A program made the translations under genes and the position numbers. This document shows, piece by piece, positions 33,576 to 45,644 of a DNA stretch of 64,000 nucleotides (its first letter is position 1; the number at the start of each line of letters is the position of its first letter). Source of the stretch: Plasmodium relictum (lineage: Eukaryota > Apicomplexa > Aconoidasida > Haemosporida > Plasmodiidae); the NCBI RefSeq assembly GCF_900005765.1, contig NC_041686.1, forward strand, positions 310,001-374,000, written 5' to 3'. The notes beneath the pieces are model-generated. The model saw only the letters and a list, made by a program, of their open reading frames with translations, had not been told where the DNA came from and searched no databases.

Positions 33576-35335
33576 TTATTTTTTTATTTGTTGAAAATGT
33601 TTTGTTAATATCATCATTTTGTCAGTTGCATCATAAAGTCCAGATAAAAAATTGTCTTTTTCCCATCTACTCCATTTTCTACTCACTTTGTTCAGACAAT
33701 ACTAAATAAAAAAGAGTATTCGCATGTATATATATTTATAATAAAACATTTATATATTTTATAATAGTGTGAACATGTATATTTATAAAATTATAATAAT
33801 ATGATTATACATTTATATTTGCTTGATTTCATATTAATATATATATGAATAACCTCAAAATATTTTTAATTTTTAATTTTTTTTTTTTTTTTTTCAATTT
33901 TATTTCTCTTAATTATTGTATATTATATATATTTTTAAGTATATTATTAAATATTTTCTCACTTCGAAGTTAGAAACATCAGAAACATATGTTGATGATT
34001 TTAGTTTTTTGAATATATTCAGATATTTACAAATACTGTTTAATAAATGTTCTTTTGATAAATGAAAGTTCTTATAAAATACATACGAATGAGCCAAAAA
34101 TTCTATAAAAAAAAATAAATAAAATAATAAATTGAATTATTGGAATACGAAGGCTTTCAAATTTATTTACTTTTACTCATATAAAATAGAAATTTAATAT
34201 TTTAATTTATATATAAAATTAAATATTTAATAATTCTTCATATTTTTAAATGATATAATTAAAATCATTTTGTTTTTTTTGAATAATATATTTTCATTTT
34301 ATTATCATTACTTAATTTGTTTCTTTCACATAATTCTTCAAGATGATAAATATATTCTATACCATATTGGCTAACTGTTATATCACCTGAATTCTAAAAA
34401 AAAAAAAAGCAATTAATAAAATTTCTATAACAAATTATATATACAATATAATCTTTTTTTTTTTTTTTCAATCATCTTATTCTTAAAAAAAAATATTACA
34501 TCAACTAAAGAGGATATATAAATAATATCATTGTAAAGATAATTAGTTAATTGCATAGGTCCCATATATACAAGGGATGAAAAATCCTTTTTATGAATTA
34601 TAAAAGCTTCATCAATTTTTAAAAAAATGTTATACAAATCAATTAAAAATTGTAAAAATGTCTATAAAAATAAATTTATATATAAATATAAAAATAAATA
34701 TATAATATAATATAATATAATAATAATATAATATAACAAAATGATAATAATAATATTAAATCTAATATAGAGTTAAGTGATACTATATATTTTTTATTTA
34801 AAAAAATTTTTATTTTTAATTATATACTTGTCTGGTAAAAAGAATATTATAATCATTAATATCTCTAAATAATAATTTGTATTTTTCTTTTTCTTTTAAT
34901 TTTTCATTTTCTATTTTAGCTAGTGTTGGCAATACTTCATTTCTCACAAAAAGACTTAAAAAAAAAAAAAAAGAATAATATATGTATAAGATATATAATT
35001 TGTTATAATAATTTATAAAAAAAAAAAAAAAAAATTTTTTTTTTATTAAATAATTACAAATTTTCATGATAATTATATTTATCTTTTAAATTATAATTAA
35101 TATTATTTTTCTCAGGTCCACTTCTTTTTCTATATTCTTTTATTCTCTGAAGCTGTATTTCCTTAAAATTAATAAATTTCTTAGCATTAAGATGATATTT
35201 TTGTTTGCATTTTAAAACATTTATAAATACTAAATTATTTTTGTTGTTCTTTTTATATATAATATTATAAATCTTTCTATTATAAACATTAGAAATAAAT
35301 ATATTAAGGCAAATAAGTAAAATTATTTTAATCAT
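33576..35335 (-). CDS. Divergent heme oxygenase-like protein (apicoplast)
   Basis: Six exons on the minus strand: 35335-35058, 34954-34828, 34661-34500, 34393-34312, 34102-33963 and 33701-33576. All are GT/AG, giving 304 residues, about the length of P. falciparum HO. The N-terminus has a signal peptide (MIKIILLICLNIFISNVYN) followed by a basic, Asn-rich stretch, a bipartite apicoplast leader. The HO-like helical fold runs from about residue 93: FLFVRNEVLPTLAKIENE, RQTFLQFLIDLYNIFLKIDE, YGIEYIYHLEELCERNKL, LAHSYVFYKNFHLSKEHLLN. By alignment the heme-ligating His of the first helix is replaced (EVL where catalytic enzymes have EVH), and the distal-helix GDLSGG is replaced by KNFHLSKE. Heme cleavage is therefore not expected. 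Published work on the P. falciparum orthologue describes an essential non-enzymatic role in apicoplast gene expression. Confidence 0.93.
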
Positions 35336-36147
35336 ATTTTAAATTTCTAACATTTTAATTTATCATATTTCTAATTATGTATTTATCTATTAATCATTTT
35401 TTTTAACATAATAAAAAATATAAAAAAAATTTTCACTTTTTTATATTAATTTTTTTTTATAATACATTGTTGCATATGAAAATATACCTATATAAATATT
35501 TTTTATTACTCTTATATTTATTTTTTTTTTTTTTTTGTTATTCGTAAAAAAAAAAATTTTAATGCTGTAATATAAATAATGAACACAAATGATTTTTTTT
35601 TTTTTTCTTTAACAGAATATCTTTTGCTATTCCATTATTATATATATATATATACATTTTTTTTTTTTTAACAAAATGTAAAAAGTGTAAATTATGTGGT
35701 ATTGCATATTATTTCTTAATTTTGTTTTCTTTAAATAAGAATATGCATTTGTTTAACATCAATTTGAACATGACTTACCGCTTAATAAAAATTTGCAACA
35801 TAAGCAAATTAAAAAATAAAACGTATTTAAGTTTATAAAAAGTTTATGAAGTTATTTATGCTTATTGTTTTCGTATTACATTGAATTTTAGTAATGTTTT
35901 TATACTGCTATTTTTTTTTTTTAATTATTACAACTGATTGATAAAAACACAAAAATATGTCTTTTGAATTTTCTAGAATTAAGTCAAAATATATATAGTA
36001 TCAGGTAAAATAAAGATTTTGCGTTAAATTGATTAAAAAATTTACTTTTTCTTTTTTTTTATAAAGATAAAAATTAAAAAAAAAAAAAAATAAAAGTAAT
36101 ATAGAAAAAGAATTAAATATAAACGAAAAATAAAAATCATTTTCAGG
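35336..36147. other. Divergent intergenic region, HO-like / RING genes
   Basis: 0.8 kb with both promoters, poly(T) at about 35521-35536 and 35589-35606, and no recognisable motif. Confidence 0.5.
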
Positions 36148-38978
36148 ATGGATAATGAAAATGTAAATTTAAGAAATGATGATTTAGATAAGCAAAAAAA
36201 AGAAGTAAAAAATAGTTCTGATAATAATTTTTATGAGTCTAATTACATTCATAAAGGAGAAAATAGTAAAAAAACTGAAAATATATTATATATGAATTAT
36301 AAAGAAGAATTTTTAAAAAAAAATGGGGTTAATATTCAGTTAGATATGTTTAATTCAAACGAAAAAAATAAAACCTTAAATTATGACAATAACATAATAA
36401 CTAATGATGTTAATAAAAAGCAAGCAATAGACTTACATAAAGATGTAAATGATAAAGAATATAAAAATGATGAAGACAAAAAAATTGATAAAAATATAAA
36501 AAATGAAGAAAATATAAACATTGATAAAAATATAAAAAATGAAGAAAATATAAACATTGACAAACATATAAAAAACGATGAAGATATAAAAACTAATAAA
36601 AATATAAAAAATGATGAAGAAATAAAAACCGATAAACATATAAAAAATGATAACAATAAAGAGAAAAGAAAAAAAAACAAAAAAGTAATGAATATAAATT
36701 ATATAGTTCAATATAACAGATATAAACCAACTAGGATAGATGTATTTAAAAAAAGAACAATTAATTCATTTATAAAAAAAAATCAAAATCAATATATAAA
36801 TTGTAATTTCCGATATTATGTATCAGAAAAAGATTATTTAATACAAAATATTATTGGTGAAAACATTAAATGGGATAAAATTGAAAAAGTTGATTATATA
36901 ATTTTTGATAATACTTCTATATCATGCCCAATTTGTCTTGAAAATAATATCATCTCACCAAGAATTACAAAGTGTAGGCATATCTTTTGTTTTTTTTGCA
37001 TTTTGAAATATTTTATTGAAGAAGAAAAAAAAACATGGAAAAGATGTCCAATATGTTTTGAAATAATAAATGAAAATGATTTAAGAATGGTGAAATTTCA
37101 TTATGTCAAAAATTATAATATTGACGATAGTATAAGTCTCTGTTTATTATACACAGAAAATAATAAAATAAATTTAAAATCAGATAAATTATGTTTCAAT
37201 AACAATTTTGATATAACAAATAAAAATTTCGTTAAAAATAACAAGGTAATAGATTATAAATATTTCGTAAACATTGATTATATGAATAAAAATTTAACAA
37301 GTGTTAGTCAAAATCATTCTGATCAAGTTATAAAATTAAATTTAAATTTAGGTGTTCAGTTTTCTAAAATTTTCTATATATATAATCCATTGGCCATATG
37401 GATAAAGGATTTGTCTATTTTTAATTTTATCTTAACTAATAAAAAAATGAAATCTTTTATATCAGATGTAAATGTCATAGAAAAAGCAATATTAGATATT
37501 AAATTAAGGATGAGCGATTATTTAAATATACCTGTAGAAAAATTGAACCCTGAATTAAATATAGATGAGGAATATTTTGATTCCTTTTATTTATATGATA
37601 ATTTAGCTCATGACGTTTATGTAATATAATATTTATATCTTTATATACATTTAAAAAAATTATTATAAAAAATATAAAAATTAAAGAATAATTTATCTAA
37701 TTTATTTTCTTTTGATAACATGTTTTAAATTAAATCATAATACACATGATAATTATCTTTTTCTACAAGGTTCCATTTTTTTCTTTTAACTATTAGGATA
37801 GTATTGAACAAATAAAAAAAGAAATGAAATTAGAAATTGAATTATCAGAATACAAAAAAATAACAAAAGATAAAGAATTTCATATTGATTCGGAGAAAAA
37901 TAATGATAGTGATTTAATTAATTTAAAAGATTTAAATCGTTAAAATAAAAAACATATATATATATATTTTAACATACCAAATATATTCAATTATACAAAC
38001 TTTTTATTAAATTTATTTATAGAAGTATACTTTTATCAATGCATAGATGGCCAATGTATTTATTTAGATCCATTCATATTAAAGTACGTTAAAAAAAAAT
38101 GGAATGAAATAAAAGTATTTATCTTAATCAATATCATACATATGTCTTTGTTTACTTTTGATATTTTGCTTCTTTTATTATTTTTTAGATTACTATTTTA
38201 TGAATATGGTTATAACGTGAATGAATTGCCAACGTTTTTGTATAACAAAAAAATTACATACATAGATTCATTTGAACTAGATGAAAAAATTAGAAAAAGG
38301 TATTATAATTAAAGCTATATATTTCAATTTTTTTTTTTATTTTCCTTAACAATTAATTATTTTTATTATTATAGATATTGTATTTTATCTCATTTACCTC
38401 TAGGAGTTAATATTATGTTCGTATCATTAAATTTAGGTTATTATAATACATATGCTCTCTTAAAATTTTTTCTTATTCATTATAATTTTATTTTGCTTTT
38501 AATTATATACCATGTCTTCTTGTGTATATATATATATATATATTTTTTTTTATCTAGACGATATGTTATCAGAAAGAACAAAAAATCATTTTTCAGTAAT
38601 TTAAATTATAATGAAGTATATATTTATTTATTTTATTTTTTTTTTTTTTTTACATTAATTCATGTGACTTTAATTTGTCATATGCAGAAGGAAATATCTA
38701 TAAGAAAAGCTAAGCACATTAATATTTTAAAAAAAAAAAAAAAGGAAGAAAATCACTTTAAACTTTTAGCTGTAATAAAATAAAAAGGAAAAAAAAAAAA
38801 AAAATGTTATTTACTTTAGTATATATATTCAATTTCACAGGAAGAAGAAATTGAAAGAAAAGAAAAAAGTTATTGGAATTTATCTAGTAACAAAATGAAT
38901 ATAGAATATGACTCAAATAATATAGGCTCTAATACATTAAAGTATATAAAAACTTAGAAAAAAAAAATATGTGTATGA

Positions 38979-39013
<35 letters not shown>

Positions 39014-39606
39014 TAAACTTTTTTTTTATAATATTCATATATAATTTTGTTCCATTTTTAATCTCATTACGATTTTAATTAAAATTTCACTTATTAATAC
39101 TAATATATATAGTAAATTTTTTTTTTTATTAAATTATACTAAGTTTTTATAATGATTTAAAAGAAGAAAAATATTTACATGGAGAATTAAGTGATGACAC
39201 ATTATTCAAATATGATGATTTTTTAATAGAAAAAAAATTAATCAAAACTAATTCAAAGGAAGCCAATTACAATACTAAAAATAGAGCAGATATTGCGAAG
39301 AATATGAATAAAAAAAATATGAAAAATGAATCAAAAAGAAATAACTCAAAAAATATTATAAAAAATAAGAACAAAAATATTACTACTAGCAAAATTGAAA
39401 TAAACAATGTGAAGAATGAAAATAATCAATTACCTAAAAGGAGTTTTCTTGAAATAGCTAAAACAAAATGTGATGTTAATGTAAATAAAGCGCAAGTTAC
39501 TAAAAAAAAAGAAGAAAAATTATCTATAGGATCTGGTTCAGTAAGTATTAATTTGTTAGATTTAATCAATAGCAAGGAATCTCAAAAAAAAAAAAAAAAA
39601 AAATAA
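36148..39606 (+). CDS. RING finger protein, RNF10-like E3 ubiquitin ligase
   Basis: Nine exons: 36148-37620, 37797-37938, 38023-38083, 38189-38299, 38375-38436, 38558-38595, 38688-38771, 38841-38941 and 39144-39606, giving about 845 residues. A 12-residue repeat occupies residues 112-171. The C3HC4 RING is at about 263-310 (CPICLENN ... CRHIFCFFCILKYF ... CPICFEIINENDLRMVKF), preceded by WDKIEKVDYIIF, a spacing typical of RNF10. The downstream exons encode the RNF10 core: VYFYQCIDGQCIYLDPFILK, then a polar stretch, RYCILSHLPLGVNIMFVSLN and LDDMLSERTKNHF. A charged linker and an Asn/Lys-rich tail ending in poly-Lys follow. RNF10-type ligases act in ribosome quality control in other eukaryotes. 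That role here is inferred from the family. Confidence 0.87.
36481..36660 (+). repeat. Five tandem 36-bp (12-residue) units in the RING protein gene
   Basis: Five in-frame units of consensus N-I-D-K-N-I-K-N-E-E-N-I with drift between N/D/T and E/D. They lie exactly at 36481, 36517, 36553, 36589 and 36625. They are expected to be disordered and variable in copy number between isolates. Confidence 0.92.
38982..39010. repeat. (AT)n microsatellite in intron 8 of the RING gene
   Basis: Perfect AT dinucleotides inside the last intron (38942-39143). Confidence 0.85.
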
Positions 39607-41403
39607 TTTCATTAAAAGAAATATATTTTTATTATTTTAAAAATGATCTCATTTATATTTAATATGCTTATTAATTTTTAAATTAAAAAAAAAAATTAAT
39701 AGAATGCACATAGAAATATGTTTGATTTTTATATTTCATAAATAATTATTTTTTTTTTAATTTTATTTCTTTTTAAATATCATTACCAACTTTATATTAT
39801 TTTATACTTTCAGCTCTCTATATATACATATATTCATTATAATTTTTCGTTGTTTAGAATTTATTATTTTTAACCCTATTTTTATGTTTTATTATTTAGT
39901 TATTTTTTTATCATAAATTTATTTGTTTATTTTCTATGATAAAATATTTAGATAATAAAAATTACTATTGTTTTAATTTTAACTTTTTTTTTTTTTTTTT
40001 TTTGTTTCTTATAATTCTTTTTTTTATGTACAACTTGTAAAGGTCTCATACTTTTAATTTTTAAACTTACTTTCTAAATTACTTTTTCTTAAAATATTTT
40101 AGTCATATAACATTGCTACAACATTCTTTTATAATTAGATATACACATTTTTATTTTTACAATAAAGTTATAAGAATATTCATGAAGCTTAAAATGCTAT
40201 ATATATATAGTTTGATAATTAAATTGTTTTCTCTACAATGGAAAAAAAAAAAAAGAATAATTAAAAATGTGATAAATTAAACTTTTAAAGATATATGAAT
40301 TTAATAAACAGTATATCTTTCAACTAAGCTATAATATTATAATTCCTTAATAGACATAGCAAAAAAAAATTTACTCTAAGAAAAATGAAATATAAAAATA
40401 ACTCTTTAATATTTTGCAACTAGCATTCTATTTTAATTTATTAATTTTGAAATTAATAAAACATATATAAGGGTGTTATATGTAATTAAGATGTTTTGTA
40501 AATATTTTAATAACAAAGTAAGAAATTTTTTTTTTTCTTTTATTTACATAAAATTTTATTGAAATACTAAGACATCACAATATTAAAATCATAAAAAAAA
40601 AAATATATATAAATAAATAAAATGATTTAAAAATACAAAAATATCAGATAATATTTTTTAAAAATAAAAAAAAAAGTACCTACTTATATTAATTAACTTA
40701 AAAATATTTCATAGAAATTGCTCTATTTATACACTCAACATATGCAAATAAGAAAAAATATGAAATGTGCTCTATAAAATATACGTATTAATTAAATCTT
40801 AGCCAATATTTCTATTTGGCATAGTTATAAATAAATAATAAAAAACTTTATGATACTCATAAAGAAAAAAAAAGAATAAGAATGTTATTTAATAGTATGA
40901 ATATTCGTCATTTTATAGCAATATTTTTCAATATAAAAAAAAAAAAGAGTACATTTGATTGCCTAAAATACAATGTATTTTTGAACATTAAATATTTTCT
41001 TTAAATATAATGCTTTTTTTCCTAGGATATAATTAAATGAAAACGTATCTTATATAATTAAATACAAAACTTAATTATAATATTTTAAAAAATAAAAAAA
41101 AAAAAACTGGTAATACTTAAAAAAATAAAATTTTAAAAACTATATAAAAAAGAAAAATAATAATTATGCATTAAAAATAAACATAAAAATAATGAAAGAA
41201 ATAAAATTCTTTTTAAATAACAAATAAAAATTAAAGGATTCAATAAAAAATTTTGAATTTAAAAGAATTTATAAAGAATACTATAATAATTTTAATTAAA
41301 TAATAGACTTATAAGTATATTTATTATTTTAATTTTAAAAAAAAATTAATTAAAAGTTAGGACTAGATGAAAACTAAAAGAACATATATATGGGATTCTA
41401 TTT
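39607..41403. other. Convergent intergenic DNA
   Basis: 1.8 kb between the 3' ends of the RING gene (+) and the coiled-coil protein gene (-). It has a T20 run near 39986-40003 and several A runs. I see no frame, RNA or GC island. Confidence 0.55.
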
Positions 41404-42738
41404 TTATTGTTCTGATTTATCAATATTTTGTAAATATTCTTTTTCTAAAAATGCTTGTTTTGATGCTTCTAATTTATCTTTTAATTGAATATAAAACATA
41501 ATATTATTATTTGCTATTCCTTTCGCTAATGATTTCTCTTCTATTTTTTTTGTAAGTATTGCTATTTTATCATCAAGAAGTTTTATTTTTTCTTCATTTG
41601 TAAAAGAAGAATATAAAATATGAGCTCTTTGCTTATGTGTAATATTTTCATCATTTTCTTGTAAATTTTCTTCAAATTGTTCTTCGTCTTCTTCTAAAAA
41701 TTCAAAGGAATCCTCTAATAGTTCTCTATATACTTTATCGATTTTAAATATTTTTGTGTTATCATTTTTTTCTTCCCTTACACTATACCCTAAATCTTTA
41801 TATAAACTACTTACCGAAATATTACGATTAAATAAATTAACTTCATTATTATTTTCCTCCATTTTTTTTTTTAAATCATTTGCATCAGAAAATTCACTTT
41901 TCTTTTGCAGTTTCATCAGCCAATAAATGTTTTGCTTCTTTCTATTAGATTGTCTTTTGAATAAAATCGATTGAGTAACTTTTTTTTCTAAATTTAAACG
42001 ATCTTTTAATATAGCTTTTCTTTTTTTATCTTCTAGTATTCTATTTCTAATATGTTCTCTTCTTTTTCTTTTATCTTCTTTTGTTTGTAATAATAACTTC
42101 AATTGTTTGTTTCTCTCTTCATTAGTAACTTCACTCAACTTATGTAAATACTGTGCTCTATAAATTTTTCGTAAATCTCTCATTTGACGTTCCCACATAT
42201 ATAATTCACATTGATAAGGCGTGATTCCATTATACATTTTATTATACAGTTGTTGATATACACTTTCATTTGATAATAAAAATTCTAATCTTCTATCTAA
42301 TACTTCCTTACTAACTTTTGGTGGTTCTATGGCTTCTAATATTTTTTCTTTCGTTCCTATTTTTGCTCTAGGAACTATGCGAGGTAAGCCAATTTCGCAA
42401 AATAATTTTTCTTTTTCTTTTAACCTTACTAATCTTTTTACAGGATTACAAAATGGTCCTATTTTTCTTTGCGGTTTTTCTCTTAATTGTGCTCTTTTGA
42501 ACTTACCTAAATAAATATTCAATTATTTATATAAAGTGAATATAATAATATAAAAAACTATATATAGAAAAATAAAAATAATGAAACTAATTTTACGAAA
42601 TAAGTGAAAAAATGAAACAAATAAATTAAATAACTAATGTGCATTTAAAATTTTTTTTTTCAGCTTTTATATTTTACCAAATACTCGCATAAACCTAGAT
42701 GCATATAATATTCTATTAAAATTATTTATATAACTCAT
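41404..42738 (-). CDS. Basic coiled-coil protein, probable mitochondrial (mitoribosomal candidate)
   Basis: I join a short first exon (42738-42678) to the main exon (42506-41404). TATTTG|GTAAAA and TATTTAG|GTAAGT are good splice sites and the frame continues through a split Gly, giving 387 residues. The new N-terminus, MSYINNFNRILYASRFMRVF followed by GKFKRAQLREKP, is an Arg-rich amphipathic presequence. If the first exon is wrong, translation would start at 42522 with MNIYLGKF. The body is very basic: GPFCNPVKRLVRLKEKEKLF, then ITPYQCELYMWERQMRDLRK, then a long helix of Lys, Arg and Glu. An acidic segment (EFLEEDEEQFEENLQEN) and a final coiled coil follow. The layout, a presequence and a long basic helix, recalls small-subunit mitoribosomal proteins such as mS26, but I do not recognise the family with certainty. 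Confidence 0.65.
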
Positions 42739-43827
42739 TATATATATTCATATATTTCTTATTTTTTTTTTTTTAAATCAATTATTATATATTTTAAATT
42801 AAAGAATAAAATGAATATTATATATAATAATTTTTATTCATTTTATATTTCTTACATTATTTTGTCATTTTCATTTTAAAAAAGTTTAATTAAAATTGTG
42901 TAAATTTAATTTATATATATATATATTTAACTCATTTATATATTTGTTCATATATATTTATGCATATTTTACTTTATATATTTAACTAATTAATTATTTA
43001 TTTATTTTATTTATTTATTTATTTTATTTTATTTTATTTTATTTTCATTTTGTATTATTTTTTCTATTTTTTTTTATGTATTTAAAAAATAAAAAGTAAA
43101 ATGTAAAAAGATTAAAATTTGATTTTAAAAAATATTAAATTATATTTAAAGCTAATTAAAAAAAAAAAAAAAAAAGTTAAAAGAATCTATTAAGTTATAA
43201 CATATTATCATTATTTATAATTAATGAAAGTATTTTATTACTACTTTTACAATATATTTTTTATCCTAATATTTTACATAAACTTAATTTGTTTGTATTG
43301 TATACTTTGAATATTCATGCACCTGGTTACAGGATTAAAAAAAAAAAAAATTTACAATGACAAATTGATAGCACACACATATTTATGACAACAGAGCAGC
43401 TGCACTATATTCTAAAAATATTTTCATTTGTTTTTTTAATTTTGTTTTTAAAGATACTTAGAATATTTCTGGTTTTAAAATTTTCCTTATGTTTTTAAAA
43501 TTTGAAAATTGTCTATTTAAGATTTTAACTTTCAAAAGAAGTCAAAGGTAATAAAATACTTACTTTCAATGTAATTCCTTTTTTAATTTAGAAAAAGTGA
43601 TAAATACAATTTGTAAAATTAAACTATTAAAACTAAAAATTTATAATAAAATGTAATTTTCCGTAAATACCAATTATTCTTTCATATTATAAAAAAACAA
43701 TAGAAAAATATAATATTAATATTCCTCTATAAAATAAAAATTTTTATGATAATCTAAAAACACAATATACATTTTTCGTATTTATTTACTATTAAATATT
43801 TGGTTCATGTACAATTAGAAAAAAAAA

Positions 43828-43859
<32 letters not shown>

Positions 43860-43863
43860 AATA
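42739..43863. other. Divergent intergenic region upstream of the rhoptry adhesin candidate
   Basis: 1.1 kb. The stretch at about 43310-43410 is GC-richer than its surroundings and holds TGCACC (43318-43323), a CCTG-GTTA-CAGG hairpin (43322-43333) and GCAGCTGCAC (43396-43405). A TTTTA pentanucleotide tract is at about 43005-43045. Confidence 0.5.
43318..43405. promoter_or_regulatory. Paired TGCAC elements upstream of a secreted invasion-type gene
   Basis: TGCACC at 43318-43323 and TGCAC at 43401-43405, about 460-545 bp upstream of the start at 43864. The reverse complement GTGCA is the AP2-I core. The palindrome GCAGCTGC (43396-43403) overlaps the second copy. Confidence 0.35.
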
Positions 43864-44815
43864 ATGAAAAAGTTATTCTTTTTTTTATTTATTTGTATTT
43901 TCAAAATATGGACTGAAAAAGCTAAAGCTTCTAAATTTATAAGTCTTAAGAAAAAAAAAAATGCAAACTCAATTGAAGTAAACCATTTAAATAATAGGGA
44001 ACATACAAATTATAGTTTTCTTATGAATAAAAAAGAAAATGATGATGAAAAAGAAGATAAAGATCATAATTTAAAAAAAGATAAAGAAGGAGATGAAAAT
44101 AATTCAAATGAAAGAAAACATGAAGAAGAAAATTCAAATGAAAAGAAGCATGAAGAAAACTCTAATGAAAAAAGTAATGATGATAATAGTTTAAAGAAAA
44201 AAGATGAACATGTACCTGTAGAGAAAAAAATTAATAAAGAAAATTTATTAGAATATGGTACCCATGATAATGATGGAAATTTTATTCCTTCTTATAAAAC
44301 ATTAACTGATGAAATTCTTTCAACAAATAATTCAATGGTAATTTCATTAATTCATTATTGTAAAAATAAATAAAATTTGTTACTAATATAATAGAACTAT
44401 ATCTTATATTTTCTTAAAAAAAAAAAATGTATATATATACATAATAGATTAAATAAATATATACTTATATAATTAAAAAATCATGTATTAATTTAATAAA
44501 CATGTTTTTATTCATATTAATAAATTTTTATTAAAGGTATTTATTAATATATATTTTTTTTTATTTTATATCTATTTAAAGGAAAGAGCATCAAGTTTCT
44601 TAAAAATTGCTTGTTCTCATATATTAAAAATTTTAGAATTTGTCCCAGAATCAAAGTTATCATCTCAGTATATAAAAGTAGAATCAAAAACTGTTTACTT
44701 AAAAGAACTCGGTATTGAATGTCAAAATATATATTTTTCATTAGAAAAATTAAGTATGTCAGTAATTGTGCTTAATTCAAAAATTAACAAATTGATATAT
44801 GTAACAGAAAAGTAA
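43864..44815 (+). CDS. Secreted protein, rhoptry-associated adhesin candidate
   Basis: Exon 1 (43864-44337) encodes a signal peptide (MKKLFFFLFICIFKIWTEKA), then a Lys/Glu/Asn low-complexity region with degenerate SNEKKHEE units (44101-44178), then a better-defined segment (LLEYGTHDNDGNFIPSYKTL). Exon 2 starts at 44582 (ERASSFLKIACSHILKILEF). It can end in two ways. It can read to a stop at 44815, which is the span given. Alternatively it splices at GTATGT (44754) to an exon from 44875, adding KLYTSGYLQHKNHICINNVY and ending at 45023. The second option has a stronger donor and a coding-like continuation. Assignment as rhoptry-associated adhesin rests on synteny (it precedes QCR7 and HGXPRT on P. 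falciparum chromosome 10, from memory) and on the secretory leader. No adhesive domain is visible. Confidence 0.7.
44101..44178 (+). repeat. Degenerate SNEKKHEE coding repeats
   Basis: Three consecutive in-frame units related to N-S-N-E-(R/K)-K-H-E-E, the last one truncated, in the low-complexity part of the secreted protein. Confidence 0.8.
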
Positions 44816-45023
44816 TTTTCATAAGAAAAAAAAAAAAATTAAAATTTTTTAGTGTCTTAAATTTTACTTTTTAGAATTATATACATCTGGATATTTGCAA
44901 CATAAAAATCATATTTGTATTAATAATGTTTACTCTGAAATACTTAAATATTTTATCTCTTATAAAAATATTGGATACTTTTTTTTAAAAAAATCTCAGT
45001 TTTTTTTTTTTTCATTCTCTTGA

Positions 45024-45644
45024 TTTTCTTTCATTTCATATATTATTATTGTTTTGTTTTTTTGTAAAGATAATATATATAAATTTTTTTTTTTTATCAT
45101 TTCTAATATTTTTTATTTTGATTAATAAAAAATAACTATTGTATATATTAAATAATTTAAATAAATATTTAACATTTTAATTGATAATTTTTAAAGGAAT
45201 ATATATATATATATGCATATAAGAATATATTTATACATGCTTATATATTTTTATATATATGTTTTTTTTTTTTTTAATTTTTAAAAAAGTACTTAAATGT
45301 TTAATATTTTTAAACTTTTTTTTTGTTATATCTTAGTGATTTAAAAGACATATTTTTTTTAAAATTCTTTTTACATTAAAAAATTTTTAATTTAAAAAAA
45401 AAAAAAAGTTAAAGGATAAAAAAAAGTTATATAATTTTTTTTAATGTTTCATTATATATCAATATATAAAAGCGAATTCTCATGAAATTGTACAATTGTG
45501 TGTATCTATATATTCACATATTTATATATATTTATATTTTTTATTTATATATGCATAATATGTGTGTATGCTCATGAGCTTATTTGTATATTTCATCCTT
45601 ATGAATCAATGTATAAAAATATATAACATGTAATTAGGTATCTA
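45024..45644. other. Convergent intergenic DNA
   Basis: The 3' flanks of the secreted protein gene (+) and QCR7 (-). Poly(T) and ATAT tracts only. Confidence 0.55.

Noticed and set aside
38415-38783. 122-codon frame in the RING gene region
   Set aside because: It merges exons 5-7 of the RING gene with introns in mixed frames. The splice reconstruction explains the region better.
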